Shown: positions 19,415 to 28,249, counted from the stretch's first letter. The stretch: DNA of 64,000 bases from Bradyrhizobium sp. SZCCHNS1050 (GCF_032484785.1 NZ_JAUETR010000004.1:62001-126000); one strand, 5' to 3'. Translations and numbers: made by a program. Notes: a model not told the origin generated them from the sequence alone.

Positions 19415-20944
19415 TCAGAAGTTGCGCTGAGCGCGGAGCAGCAGGACAGCCGACTGCTGATCCTTCAGCTCATACACCGCAGCCGGCTTGGCGACAGCGG
19501 CGGCAGCCGGGGCCGTGACCGAACCCGAGTGCTTCTGGTCGAGCCACGAGTAGGCGAAGTCGGCCGAGAAGGTCAGGTTCTTGACCGGGGTCCAGCGCGT
19601 GATCAGGCCGATGGTGGCCAGATCGAAGTCCGGATTACAGGTCGAACCCGCGTTGAAGGCCGCAACCACGCCGGGGCTGGTGCAGATCAGGCCCTTGGCC
19701 GTGCCGTTGTAGCGGACAGCAGCCCAAGACCCGTAGATCGCAGTGTTCCAGGCCGGGTTCCAGTTGTGGGTGTACGCACCGCGCACACCGTAGGTCGTGG
19801 TCAGCTGCTGCTCGCCACCGGTCGTGAAGACCGAGTCGCCCACGCCGGCAAAGCCGACGCTCTGATAGGCGCCAGCCAGACCCGTGCTGCCGTACATCGA
19901 ATAGCTGTTCGGCATCAGGCTCTGGATGTTGTAGCGGCTCGCACCGTTGGTGTAGACGCCCTGCACGTTGATCGTGTCGCCAGGTCCGGTCGGGATGTTC
20001 TTGATCGACAGGGCCAGCTGAGCCGCCCAGCCCCACTTGTCGGCCGGGTGGCCGGAGGTCTCGGACGCGCCGTAGTAAGCGACATGGTTGTCATGCGCCG
20101 CGAACGACGCCTGGAACAGACCCCAGGCCTGGTCGACACGGACCATACCGACGAAGTCCGGAGAGACGTTGCCGCCGTAGTTGCTGGTGCCGTAAGCACC
20201 ACCGATCACGCCAGCCGCCGTCGAACCCGCCACGTTCCAGAGGTTGTTCTGGTAGTAGGCGGTCGCATCCTGAGCCGAAACGGTGGCCGTGATGCCGGAG
20301 CCGAAGTCAGCAGTGTAGCTGAACTGGTTGACGCCGGTGACCGTGCCGCCGCCGCCGGCGAGACCGTCGAAGTTGTTGCCCGGATAGTTCACCCAGGGCG
20401 TGTCGAACTGCGACACGGCCTTACCCATGGTGAAGCCGGCGAACTGGATGAAGGCATAGTACACGCCGACCGAACCCTGCGCGATATTGCCGTCGGCCTG
20501 TGCGCCCGGCGCACCAGCCGTCGAGTAAGCGGTCGCACCGGTGGCCGAACCCGTGCCGGCATAGCCGCCGGAGGTCCAGCTGAAGGTCAGGTCAGCGAAG
20601 GTACGGACCACGCCGTACTCGGTCGCCGTGCGCGTGTCGATGTTGATGTCCTGACGAGCGCGGGCCGTGTAGTAGTTGCTCAGGCGGTTATGCGCACCAC
20701 CCTGGCCGCTGAACGTGCCGTTGAAGTCGCTGTTGGTGGCGATCGCCGTTTCAGCGCGGAGATAGCCGCCCAGCTTGATGCAGGTGTCGGTGCCGGGGAT
20801 GTAGTAGAAGCCCGCACCATACAGGGAGCAAACCTTCACATACTCGACCGCTTTGGCCTTGATCGGAAGGTCGGCCGCCTGAGCCGCGGACATGGCGAGC
20901 AGAACTGCCGCCGAGCCGAGGACAAGGCTCTTAACCGTCTTCAT
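19415..20944 (-). CDS. Rhizobial porin, copy 2
   Basis: 509 residues, the same length as both paralogues. The signal peptide ends SAAQA before ADLPIKAKAVEYVKVCSLYG. Blocks shared almost identically with porin 3 include GAGFYYIPGTDTCIKLGGYL, GKAVSQFDTPWVNYPGNNF, DKWGWAAQLALSIKNIPTG and LITRWTPVKNLTFSAD. It ends LLRAQRNF, with the C-terminal Phe of outer-membrane beta-barrels. It has its own terminator and a long leader shared with porin 3. The divergent MarR gene could regulate it. Confidence 0.94.
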   Translation of the reverse strand: MKTVKSLVLGSAAVLLAMSAAQAADLPIKAKAVEYVKVCSLYGAGFYYIPGTDTCIKLGGYLRAETAIATNSDFNGTFSGQGGAHNRLSNYYTARARQDINIDTRTATEYGVVRTFADLTFSWTSGGYAGTGSATGATAYSTAGAPGAQADGNIAQGSVGVYYAFIQFAGFTMGKAVSQFDTPWVNYPGNNFDGLAGGGGTVTGVNQFSYTADFGSGITATVSAQDATAYYQNNLWNVAGSTAAGVIGGAYGTSNYGGNVSPDFVGMVRVDQAWGLFQASFAAHDNHVAYYGASETSGHPADKWGWAAQLALSIKNIPTGPGDTINVQGVYTNGASRYNIQSLMPNSYSMYGSTGLAGAYQSVGFAGVGDSVFTTGGEQQLTTTYGVRGAYTHNWNPAWNTAIYGSWAAVRYNGTAKGLICTSPGVVAAFNAGSTCNPDFDLATIGLITRWTPVKNLTFSADFAYSWLDQKHSGSVTAPAAAAVAKPAAVYELKDQQSAVLLLRAQRNF

Positions 20945-21030
20945 TTAAACCTCCAAGTTGCTCTTTTGAGAAAGAACCGGACCAAGATCCCCCAGGACGA
21001 TCCGCTTCCTCTGCTCCCGAAAAACCGCTT

Positions 21031-21084
21031 CAGCCGCTTCGCGCCATCGGACACACCCGCATCACGCGAGGGACTTAAGCGAAC
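21031..21084 (-). promoter_or_regulatory. Conserved porin leader element, copy A
   Basis: A 54-base block 87-140 bases upstream of the porin 2 ATG. It is repeated nearly base for base before porin 3 at 25227-25281 and is absent before porin 1. The minus-strand core includes GATGCGGGTGTGTCCGAT and GCGCGAAGCGGCTGA. High conservation outside coding sequence suggests a promoter, operator or 5' UTR regulatory target such as a small-RNA site. Confidence 0.65.
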
Positions 21085-21326
21085 CACCTGTCACGGGACG
21101 ATCGAGTAACCCCCCACCGTCATCAGGAACTATGCCTTCGCTCATTCGGTAAGCAAAATAGTTTATGCAGTCAGGTAATTGAATGAAGCCGAAATGTGTC
21201 TTGGGGGCAACACAATGGCAGCTTGTTGTGCAGCGCACGGGGGACGGCCGATGTCCTCCTAGATAAGTGATTTTGTTGCGGATTTTTTTTCTTTAGGGTC
21301 GAGCTTCGTACTGGAACTCCTGAGCA

Positions 21327-21866
21327 ATGGCGCCCTTGAAGAACATGTCTGCCGCACCTGTGGAAGCGGACGCGCAACCGAAGACTGCCGAACATCTGCC
21401 GAAGAATCGCGACGCCATTCTTCGCTTCGCCCGGGAGATCTCCACGATCAACGTCCATCTGGAGGAGCTGAGGTACTTCTGGGCCAAGAGAATCGGCATC
21501 AGTGGCCCGCAATGGATGATCCTGATGGCGATCTCCGAGCTGGATCAAGGCGAGGGAGTCGCCGTGAATGCGGCGGCCAAGCGGCTGCACGTCGACCCTT
21601 CGTTCGTCACGACTCAGTCGAAGCTGCTCGAGAAGAAGGGCTTCATGGAACGCAAGCCCGCCCCCAACGATGCGCGCGTGGTCCGGATGTCGCTCACCAC
21701 CAAGACATCGGAGCAGTTCGCCGAGCTGGAAGCTCAGCAGGCGCAGATCTTCAGCTTCATCTTCGAGGAATTCGACGCTCGCGAGCTGGCGACCTTCACG
21801 GACAAGCTGGCTGGCCTCAAGGACCGTTTCGAGAAGGCCAGCGCGCGACTCACGATGGGACTCTGA
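21327..21866 (+). CDS. MarR-family transcriptional regulator
   Basis: 179 residues. Winged-helix architecture typical of MarR: helix-turn-helix VNAAAKRLHVDPSFVTTQSKLLEKKGF, then the wing MERKPAPNDARVVRMSLT, flanked by dimerisation helices at both ends. It is divergent from porin 2, and MarR proteins often control divergent neighbours. An alternative ATG lies six codons downstream. Confidence 0.88.
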   Translation: MAPLKNMSAAPVEADAQPKTAEHLPKNRDAILRFAREISTINVHLEELRYFWAKRIGISGPQWMILMAISELDQGEGVAVNAAAKRLHVDPSFVTTQSKLLEKKGFMERKPAPNDARVVRMSLTTKTSEQFAELEAQQAQIFSFIFEEFDARELATFTDKLAGLKDRFEKASARLTMGL

Positions 21867-21873
21867 GGCCCCC

Positions 21874-21898
21874 GAGGCGGTCACGGCCCGACCGCCTC
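21874..21898 (+). terminator. Stem-loop after the MarR gene
   Basis: A 9-bp stem (arms 21874-21882 and 21890-21898) starting 7 bases after the stop, followed only by TTA. It may act between the convergent MarR and hydrolase genes. Confidence 0.5.
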
Positions 21899-21931
21899 TT
21901 ACGGGGGAGCGAGCGCAGACATGCGGTCGCG

Positions 21932-23038
21932 TCAGCCTGGAGGCCGCTGAGACCCCGCCAGACGCTTGGCGATCCAGTCGAAGACGAAGGCATCGGCCTC
22001 GAGCCAATCGGCGCCCGCGCTGGAGACGATCTTCAGAGTGATGTCCGGGTGCTCGCGCTTGATCTGCGCGATCAGCCGGGTTGCGATGTCGGCCCGCAGC
22101 CAGCCACGCTCCGGCACCGTCACCAGCAGCGGACACATGATCTGCCGCGCCGCCAGCCCATCGCTGGCGATCGACAGCCTGCCCCGCTCGCCCGCACCGG
22201 GTCGGCGTGACAGGAAGACGCGCTCGTGAATATCCCACAAGCCGGCGTCGCAGACCGCCGCAGCATAACGCGGATCGAGTGCGATGCCGCGCGCGACGAA
22301 GGACGAGCTCCAGTCATCCGCCAGGATCGCGATCCGGCCTTCGTCCACGTCGTCACGGGACGTCGCGTAGTCCATCACGCTTGCGATGGCTGATTCGAGA
22401 TCGCGACGGCCGACGATCTCCTCGAAGCGGCAGTCCGGTCCGCTGCCCAGCAGATCGACCACCAGCAGCGCCAGGCCGCGCTGCTCCGCATGGGCTGCAA
22501 GCTTGAACAGGGAGGTTTCCTTGCGACGGCCGGGCTCACCGATGCAGATGACGGTGGGCGCCCTGCCTCCCTCGCAACGCGCCGGCAGGAAATAGGCTTC
22601 GAGCGGATAGTCGGCGCGCCAGTGAATTGTGACGACCTCTCCTTGCGGATCGGCACCGCGCAGGAATTCGCGCGCACATTCGCGCATGCGGGACAGCACG
22701 ACGGCCTGGCGAGAGCGCGAGCTGCTGAACGGACAGGCCGCAGCCTCATAACAATCGATCGCGCGCGACCATTTGCGAAACGCCAGCTCGGGACGGCCGC
22801 TGCTCACGGCGTCGGCGGCGGCAGCCTTCATCGCATCCGCGCATTGCATCCACTCGCGATACCAGGACTCGTCGTCGCTGGCCTCGATCCGCTGCGCAAC
22901 CGCCAGACATTCCGCAAGCTCGGCCCGGCCCTCGGGCCGCGCTTCCAGCAGCCGCGTGATGGCGCCCGCCAGATCGTCTTGGTCGGACCACGGACGCAGC
23001 ACTCCCACAGAGCCTTCCGAACTCATCTTTGGACTCAT
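21932..23038 (-). CDS. Alpha/beta-hydrolase-fold protein with degenerate active site
   Basis: 368 residues; a start four codons later (23026) has the better-spaced TGAGGA. The layout resembles FrsA / dihydroxypseudooxynicotine hydrolase proteins: a helical N-terminal cap region (to about 150) and an alpha/beta core (VICIGEPGRRKETS, LALLVVDLLGSGPD). At the nucleophile elbow, where relatives have GxSxG, it reads LADDWSSSF, so the Ser position seems to be Asp. At the expected C-terminal catalytic His (usually G-x-H) it reads SSAGADWLEADAF, with no His. A non-enzymatic or altered role is possible. Confidence 0.7.
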   Translation of the reverse strand: MSPKMSSEGSVGVLRPWSDQDDLAGAITRLLEARPEGRAELAECLAVAQRIEASDDESWYREWMQCADAMKAAAADAVSSGRPELAFRKWSRAIDCYEAAACPFSSSRSRQAVVLSRMRECAREFLRGADPQGEVVTIHWRADYPLEAYFLPARCEGGRAPTVICIGEPGRRKETSLFKLAAHAEQRGLALLVVDLLGSGPDCRFEEIVGRRDLESAIASVMDYATSRDDVDEGRIAILADDWSSSFVARGIALDPRYAAAVCDAGLWDIHERVFLSRRPGAGERGRLSIASDGLAARQIMCPLLVTVPERGWLRADIATRLIAQIKREHPDITLKIVSSAGADWLEADAFVFDWIAKRLAGSQRPPG

Positions 23039-23537
23039 TCCTCACTGGCGTGACGGTGTGGCCCCGTCATCTGGCGGTCATGGTGACCATCCGGCATTTC
23101 CCGGTCAAGCCGATGAGCAACGATTTTTGGAGAGACGATCGATGTTTGCGCTGACGGCACGGCCTGCGGAGATCACGCCGAGGCTCTGCAATCGAGACGC
23201 AACGTCAGATGCTGGGCGGCGAGGAGATCCCGACATGAAGAAGCCTCCGGCGGGGCATCGCCAGAGGCTTCCTGGGGTCTAACATCGTATGATCGTCGTC
23301 TTGCGTCGGTGGTGAATGATTACTCAGGCATGACAAAATTAGCTTATCAACTCATCTGTTTTCAACACCATTTTTAAAAAAATACCAGCACGCAGCCAAA
23401 CTACTGAAACGAATGCGATTTTCGAGCCACAGGCAATTGGATCCCTTGCTCGATTGCCTCGATCCGCCGATTTGGCATCGATCGCTGCTTGAGCGAACCA
23501 GACCCGGTGCCGCGCCGGAATGAGCGCCCGCACACAA
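23039..23537. other. Unassigned intergenic DNA between hydrolase and porin 3
   Basis: About 500 bases. It includes a locally AT-rich patch near 23330-23400, unusual for this genome. Only short unrecognisable frames on both strands. It probably carries the hydrolase promoter at its left end. Confidence 0.5.
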
Positions 23538-23569
23538 GCAAAAACCCCCGGCAGTTTCCTGCCGGGGGC
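23538..23569 (-). terminator. Rho-independent terminator of porin 3
   Basis: A 10-bp stem (arms 23545-23554 and 23559-23568) with a 4-base loop and a short T run on the minus strand. It shares the C5GGCA stem of the porin 2 terminator. Confidence 0.9.
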
Positions 23570-23595
23570 TCTTGAACCCGATCAGACGATCAGGA

Positions 23596-25125
23596 TCAGA
23601 AGTTGCGCTGAGCGCGGAGCAGCAAGGACACCGAGTTCTGGTCCTTGAGCTGATAGACCGCAGCCGGCTTGGAGGTCGTGGTCGTGGCCGGAGAAACGAT
23701 GTTGCCCGAGTACTTCTGGTCCAGGTTGGTCCAGGCCACGTCGGCCGAGAAGGTCAGGTTCTTGACCGGGGTCCAACGGGTGATCAAGCCGAGCGAGGAG
23801 ATGTTGAAGTCGGGGTTGCAGGTGAAGCCTGCGCCCGCGATCGCACCCATCGCCGCGCTGCCGCAGATCAGGCCCTTGGCAGTGTTGTTGTAGCTCACGG
23901 CAGCCCACGAACCGTAGATCGCCGAGTTCCAGGTCGGGCTCCAGTTGTGGGTGTAGGCGCCACGGAAGCCGTAGGTCGTGGTCAGCTGCTGCTCACCGCC
24001 GGTCACGAAGACCGAATCGCTGACGCCAGCGAAGCCGAGCGTGCCGTAGACACCAGCCGTGCTGCTGCCGCCGTACATCGCGTAGGTGGTCGGCACCAGG
24101 CTCTGAGCGTTGTAGCGGCTCGCACCGTTGGTGTAGACGCCCTGGATGTTGATGGTGTCGCCGGGGCCGGTCGGGATGTTCTTGATCGACAAGGCCAGCT
24201 GAGCAGCCCAGCCCCACTTGTCAGCCGGGTGACCGGTGAGTTCGGTGGCGCCGTAGTAGCCGGTGTGGTTGTCATGCGCCGCGAACGACGCCTGGAACAG
24301 ACCCCAAGCCTGGTCGACACGAACCATGCCGACGATGTCCGGAGAAACGTTGCCACCGAAGTTGTTGGTGCCATACGAGCCGCCGATGATGCCGGCCGCG
24401 GTGATGCCCGACACGTTCCACATGTTGGTGGTGTAGTACTGGGTCGCGTCCTGCGCCGAGATCGCCGCAGTGATGCCCGAGCCGAAGTCGGCGGTGTAGG
24501 TGAACTGGTTGACACCGGTCACGGTGCCGCCGCCGCCCCACAGGCCGTCGAAGTTGTTGCCCGGGTAGTTGGTCCAGGGCGCGTCGAACTGCGACACGGC
24601 CTTACCCATCGTGAAGCCAGCGAACTGGATGAAGGCGTAGTACACGCCGATGCCGCCCTGGGCGATGTTGCCGTCGGCCTGAGCGCCAGGAGCGCCAGCC
24701 GTCGAGTAGGCGGTCGCGCCGGTCGCGGAGCCCGAGCCAGCGTAGGTGCCGCTGGTCCAGGTGAACGTCAGGTCAGCAAAGGTGCGGACCACGCCGTACT
24801 CGGTCGCGGTGCGCGTGTCGATGTTGAGGTCCTGACGAGCGCGGCTGTAGTAGTAGTTGCTGTTACGGTTCATGCCGCCGGCAACGCCGTTGACGGCGTT
24901 GTTGTACTGGCCGTTGCTGGCGAACGACGTTTCAGCACGCAGGTAGCCGCCCAGCTTGATGCAGGTGTCGGTGCCGGGGATGTAGTAGAAGCCAGCGCCG
25001 TAAAGCGAGCAGACCTTCACATATTCGACCGCCTTGGCCTTGATCGGAAGGTCAGCTGCCTGAGCCCCAGACATGGCGACGAGAGCGGCCGCCGAGCCCA
25101 GGACAAGGCTCTTGATCGTGTTCAT
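23596..25125 (-). CDS. Rhizobial porin, copy 3
   Basis: 509 residues. Signal peptide MNTIKSLVLGSAAALVAMSGAQA, residues 1-23, then ADLPIKAKAVEYVKVCSLYG. Nearly identical to porin 2 over long blocks. Most differences lie in putative loop segments (residues about 70-85: ASNGQYNNAVNG here, TNSDFNGTFSG in copy 2; and around 430-445). It ends LLRAQRNF. Tandem duplication of the porin is the simplest explanation. AACTTGGAGGTT lies before the ATG. Confidence 0.94.
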   Translation of the reverse strand: MNTIKSLVLGSAAALVAMSGAQAADLPIKAKAVEYVKVCSLYGAGFYYIPGTDTCIKLGGYLRAETSFASNGQYNNAVNGVAGGMNRNSNYYYSRARQDLNIDTRTATEYGVVRTFADLTFTWTSGTYAGSGSATGATAYSTAGAPGAQADGNIAQGGIGVYYAFIQFAGFTMGKAVSQFDAPWTNYPGNNFDGLWGGGGTVTGVNQFTYTADFGSGITAAISAQDATQYYTTNMWNVSGITAAGIIGGSYGTNNFGGNVSPDIVGMVRVDQAWGLFQASFAAHDNHTGYYGATELTGHPADKWGWAAQLALSIKNIPTGPGDTINIQGVYTNGASRYNAQSLVPTTYAMYGGSSTAGVYGTLGFAGVSDSVFVTGGEQQLTTTYGFRGAYTHNWSPTWNSAIYGSWAAVSYNNTAKGLICGSAAMGAIAGAGFTCNPDFNISSLGLITRWTPVKNLTFSADVAWTNLDQKYSGNIVSPATTTTSKPAAVYQLKDQNSVSLLLRAQRNF

Positions 25126-25226
25126 AATGTTAAACCTCCAAGTTGCTCAGTCAGGGAAGGTTCCGCCTCCGCTGGGTGAGAGACACCCTTGGGGTTGGAC
25201 CCGTTATCCCTCTTCGACCCGTCGCT

Positions 25227-25281
25227 CAGCCGCTTCGCGCTATCGGACACACCCGCATGAACGCGAGGGACTTGAGCGAAC
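25227..25281 (-). promoter_or_regulatory. Conserved porin leader element, copy B
   Basis: The counterpart of 21031-21084, 102-156 bases upstream of the porin 3 ATG, with few substitutions and one extra base. The flank CCCGT...AGGT(C/G)GTTCGCT(C/T)AAGTCCCTCGCG is also shared on the minus strand. Confidence 0.65.
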
Positions 25282-25867
25282 GACCTAAACGGGACGACGT
25301 TGGGATGCCCCCCTTCGTCGTGCGAGCAGAATTACCGAAGGCCTTTGCACACGCAACAAAGGAACCATCATTGCGGCGCTCGAGCGGCGCCTTTTCGGAC
25401 CGGTGTTGCACAAAAGGCACGGAACCGTGGTTCTGCGGGAACACCTAAGTGGTTGTTTATGTTGTCGTTTTGTGACAACGCAATTTGGGGTGCTCAAGGC
25501 CGCGAGCACTCGCCCGCCAGGAACCCGCCCCAAGTCAGGCGTCTGGGCCACGAATCCAGCCACGCGCTGAACGAGAATCGGGTTGGAGGACGATGCCGTC
25601 TGCGCCCCTGCCACCGGCCGCCTTTGCAGACGACCCTCTATATTAGGGGTCCTCCGTGTCAGGGACCACCGAGAGGGCCGGCGCCGCCCGTCGACTTCCA
25701 CGCCGTGCCGCGGCCGATCAACGGCAGGCTCAGCTCGCATCGATGGCCGAAGGTGAAGAGCACCGTCCACACCAGTCCAGCGAAGCCGCGGCCCTGTGAG
25801 GATTTCGAAACCGCATGCAATCTGCCGCTTGCGGCTCAGCGCGGCGTCGGGCATACCGACCCTCGCC
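25282..25867. other. Upstream region of porin 3 and of tRNA-Ser
   Basis: 586 bases without a credible gene. It contains the inverted repeat GTTGTC-N7-GACAAC at 25461-25479 in an AT-rich patch, a possible operator or promoter part for porin 3. The tRNA promoter should lie near the right end. Confidence 0.4.
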
Positions 25868-25961
25868 GGAGACGTGGCCGAGTGGCTGAAGGCGGCGGTT
25901 TGCTAAACCGTTATAGGGTTGTAAAGCCCTATCGAGGGTTCGAATCCCTCCGTCTCCGCCA
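25868..25961 (+). tRNA. tRNA-Ser (anticodon GCU), reads AGC/AGU
   Basis: The acceptor arms GGAGACG (25868-25874) and CGTCTCC (25951-25957) pair perfectly. The anticodon arm is GGTTT-GCT-AAACC. The long variable arm TATAGGGTTGTAAAGCCCTA is typical of tRNA-Ser. The T arm is GAGGGTTCGAATCCCTC, followed by discriminator G and an encoded CCA (25959-25961). No integrase or repeated tRNA end nearby. Confidence 0.97.
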
Positions 25962-26089
25962 GCCGCCCCTGCGCGGTCAACAGCCCCTCCCCCTGATCAT
26001 CCGCCTCAACGCCGAGCCGTTCACGCACCTGCCGGATCGCAACGGACCGTGGCCGTCGTGATCACGGTTGCCGCTCAATCACGCGCGGT

Positions 26090-26443
26090 TCAATCGAACA
26101 AGCCACGGCTGATGTTGATCACGAAGGCGGCGGGCACGCCGATGATGGTGCCGACGAACCCATAGCCGAGCGCAGCCCACCATGACGCTGCGCCTCCTGC
26201 TCCCATCACGGCACCATAGATGGCGCCGAGACCCGCACAGAGGGCGGTCACCACGACGAGGCGGCGGTCATTATGAGCCTCGACCCGCAGACGCTTCAAC
26301 TCGCGCCGGCTCTGCACCGCAGGCCCGGCCGGCTCGGTCGATCCACAATGCGGGCACGCCACTGCGCTGAAGGAGACACCGCTGCCGCAGTCATGGCAGT
26401 CGTACAGCTCTTGCCGCCGCGCCTGTCGCCGTGCCTGGCCCAT
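26090..26443 (-). CDS. Zinc-ribbon membrane protein
   Basis: 117 residues from the ATG; a GTG at 26470 would add nine. An N-terminal zinc ribbon (YDCHDCG ... ACPHCGS) is followed by a basic helix (QSRRELKRLRVEAHNDRR) and two Gly/Ala-rich transmembrane segments (VVVTALCAGLGAIYGAVMG and WWAALGYGFVGTIIGVPAAF). I do not recognise a named family. The arrangement suggests a small inner-membrane protein with a cytoplasmic metal-binding head. Confidence 0.65.
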   Translation of the reverse strand: MGQARRQARRQELYDCHDCGSGVSFSAVACPHCGSTEPAGPAVQSRRELKRLRVEAHNDRRLVVVTALCAGLGAIYGAVMGAGGAASWWAALGYGFVGTIIGVPAAFVINISRGLFD

Positions 26444-26641
26444 GCCGTCAATCCCGCTTGTCTGCGTCACACCGAACGACAGATAGGAGATTTATCGGCG
26501 CGCGACGAGGCCCGCTTCCGACGAGAATGAACGATCGGGCGCGGGTGGCCACCCCAGCACCCCGGTTCGCGGCCGGCAACACTGGCGCGTGCGGCATGCT
26601 CACGCCGAAAGCGAGATCCGCCAAGCCGCGGCTTAGCTCGC

Positions 26642-26908
26642 TCAGTGCGCGGTCATCCAGGCGCGCGCCTCGCGCTGCGCGGTCGCGATCTCGGCATCCG
26701 ACATCTGCTCGGCGACCTCGCGGCGCATTGCCACGGCGTCGACGCGCCCCCTGAGGGCGGCGAGATTGAACCATTTGTGCGCGGCGATCAGATCGACCAT
26801 GCCGTCGCGACCGCTCGCATAGAGCATGCCGAGCTCGAACAGCACATCGCCGCTGGCGCCCTGCTCCGCGGTGGTCACGTCATCAAAATTGAGTTGTCCC
26901 TGAAACAT
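26642..26908 (-). CDS. Small Sel1/TPR-like repeat protein
   Basis: 88 residues from MFQGQLNFDD, chosen because AAGGAG precedes it at the right spacing. It carries one Sel1-like repeat: ELGMLYASGRDGMVDLIAAHKWFNLAALRG. A C-terminal helix MSDAEIATAQREARAWM follows, which resembles the tail of many Sel1 proteins in this group. No signal peptide. Probably a cytoplasmic protein-protein interaction module. Confidence 0.8.
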   Translation of the reverse strand: MFQGQLNFDDVTTAEQGASGDVLFELGMLYASGRDGMVDLIAAHKWFNLAALRGRVDAVAMRREVAEQMSDAEIATAQREARAWMTAH

Positions 26909-27684
26909 CGTCGCTCTCCTTCGCTCGAGGAGGCGGCCGGTCACCCGAGCACGCCCCCGTCCAACTGTTCAACGCCTGGTTATCCCCATGCCGTCTCGCG
27001 GCTTATGCGCGAAGGATGACTGATCAAGTTTGAAAGGCAGTTTAAACATCGTGCTGAACGAGCCCTGAACGCGGAGCCCCGCATTTTCCCGGGCCGGCTT
27101 CAATGCATTGATTCGAAATGGATTCTTCAACTCGGCAAAGAGCGGTTTACCGTTCTGTTTGGCAAACTCATAACCATCCGCGAAAGCGCCTCACCGCGCT
27201 GGCGCGGAGCGCACCACGCCGTTGGTCAACAGCCGCACCGGGACTGGACACGTCTCGACAGCACGTGCGGGGGATTGCGCAGCGCGGTACGAGCACGGCT
27301 GCGCCGAGCTGCTGATGATGATGCCGTTCGTCTATGGGAAGGTTGGAGGCACACAGTCGCCAAAGGCGCAGTGCTCAAGGATCGAGGGCGTCGGCGAACA
27401 CGTCAGGATCAGATCCCACTCTGGCTGATAGCCGCTCGTGAGATTGCAGACCGGAAACGCGATCTGCACCGAACGAAGAAATCCTGTTTCTTCTGCCGGA
27501 CCGTACCGCGAGCGAAGCCGCTCTCGAGTTCGATCCGACCGTTGACCTGATGTCTCGCCGACACCCTCTATCGTCTGTTGGAGCTTCAGGAGATCCGCCC
27601 GGCTCTCGAGGAGCTATGCCGACCTGCGTTCCAACGACGTGCCGGCATCAGTTGCCGGACTCATCTCGCAGAGGACTGCGAGAG
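26909..27684. other. 776-base region without a recognised gene
   Basis: Only short frames of about 60-90 codons on the plus strand (for example 27275-27550), with Arg-rich translations typical of non-coding high-GC DNA and no ribosome binding sites I trust. It could be the decayed remains of an older gene. Confidence 0.45.
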
Positions 27685-27789
27685 TTACTTCTTCTTGGCG
27701 ACCTTCTTGGTCTTCTTGGCAGTCTTCTTCGCCGCGGTCTTCGCGACCTTCTTCACTGCCTTCTTCGCCTTCTTCGCTTTCTTGGCCAT
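27685..27789 (-). CDS. 34-residue Lys/Ala-rich histone H1-like peptide
   Basis: The frame reads MAKKAKKAKKAVKKVAKTAA then KKTAKKTKKVAKKK: 19 Lys and 9 Ala of 34 residues. CGGAGGG stands at ideal distance before the ATG. The composition matches the C-terminal tail of eukaryotic H1 and of bacterial H1-like proteins, which bind and compact DNA or RNA non-specifically. It is too short to fold alone. The repetitive AAG codons could also reflect an expanded repeat, but start, stop and binding site all fit a gene. Confidence 0.72.
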   Translation of the reverse strand: MAKKAKKAKKAVKKVAKTAAKKTAKKTKKVAKKK

Positions 27790-28249
27790 GTTGCCCTCCG
27801 ATGTGAGATGGCTTAGTCGATGCGTGCACTCGGGAATCGAGCTGCACTCCTCATCGATACACCAACGAGTGAAAAAAAACAGCTTCCGGCTTAAGGAAGT
27901 GTTGACAGGCGCGCGCGTGTGCGGCTGACGAAACGCGCGAAGCAGCGCGTCGATCGATCAAGAAAATACAAACGTCTCCCTGCGCAAGGCCGCGATCGCA
28001 ACTAATCGAGATTGCGCAAAAAGCCTGTGCTGCAAGTATTTTTCTGAACGGCTGAACAGCACGGCGCACGCGACGACGCCGGCGTGTCGGCGTGCAGACT
28101 CGCATGGTGAGAGCAACGCGCGGACTCTGAGTCGTAAATTTTGGCAATGAAAAAATTTTCATTGCACACGCCCTCGTGTGCGTTCGAACGCTCGGCAATG
28201 GTGGCTTTTTTGCGAATCGCGTGCGGCGATTCGCCGGACCGCGACGCCA
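27790..28249. other. AT-variable intergenic region upstream of the H1-like gene
   Basis: About 460 bases. The right part has several A/T runs unlike the genome average and holds the palindrome at 28144-28165. It must contain the promoter of the H1-like gene. I see no coding frame I trust. Confidence 0.45.
28144..28165. repeat. 22-bp inverted repeat with 10-bp arms
   Basis: The arms GCAATGAAAA and TTTTCATTGC surround a 2-base centre. A-tract symmetry makes it a candidate binding site for a dimeric or nucleoid protein. It lies 355 bases upstream of the H1-like start. Confidence 0.6.

Noticed and set aside
19316..21109. 597-codon plus-strand frame opposite porin 2 (and a similar one, 23572-25179, opposite porin 3)
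   Set aside because: Both mirror the porin coding frames; their similarity to each other merely reflects the similarity of the porins.
23339..23533. Two overlapping 60-64 codon minus-strand frames
   Set aside because: No ribosome binding site, no homology I recognise, and translations with odd composition in an AT-rich patch.
25868..25961. tRNA-Ser as an integration site for a mobile element
   Set aside because: No integrase, no duplicated tRNA 3' end and no foreign-looking gene block follow it.
28212..28234. Hairpin GCGAATCGC / GCGATTCGC considered as a terminator
   Set aside because: The T run lies before the stem on the plus strand, and A's follow on the minus strand, so it has terminator polarity in neither direction.
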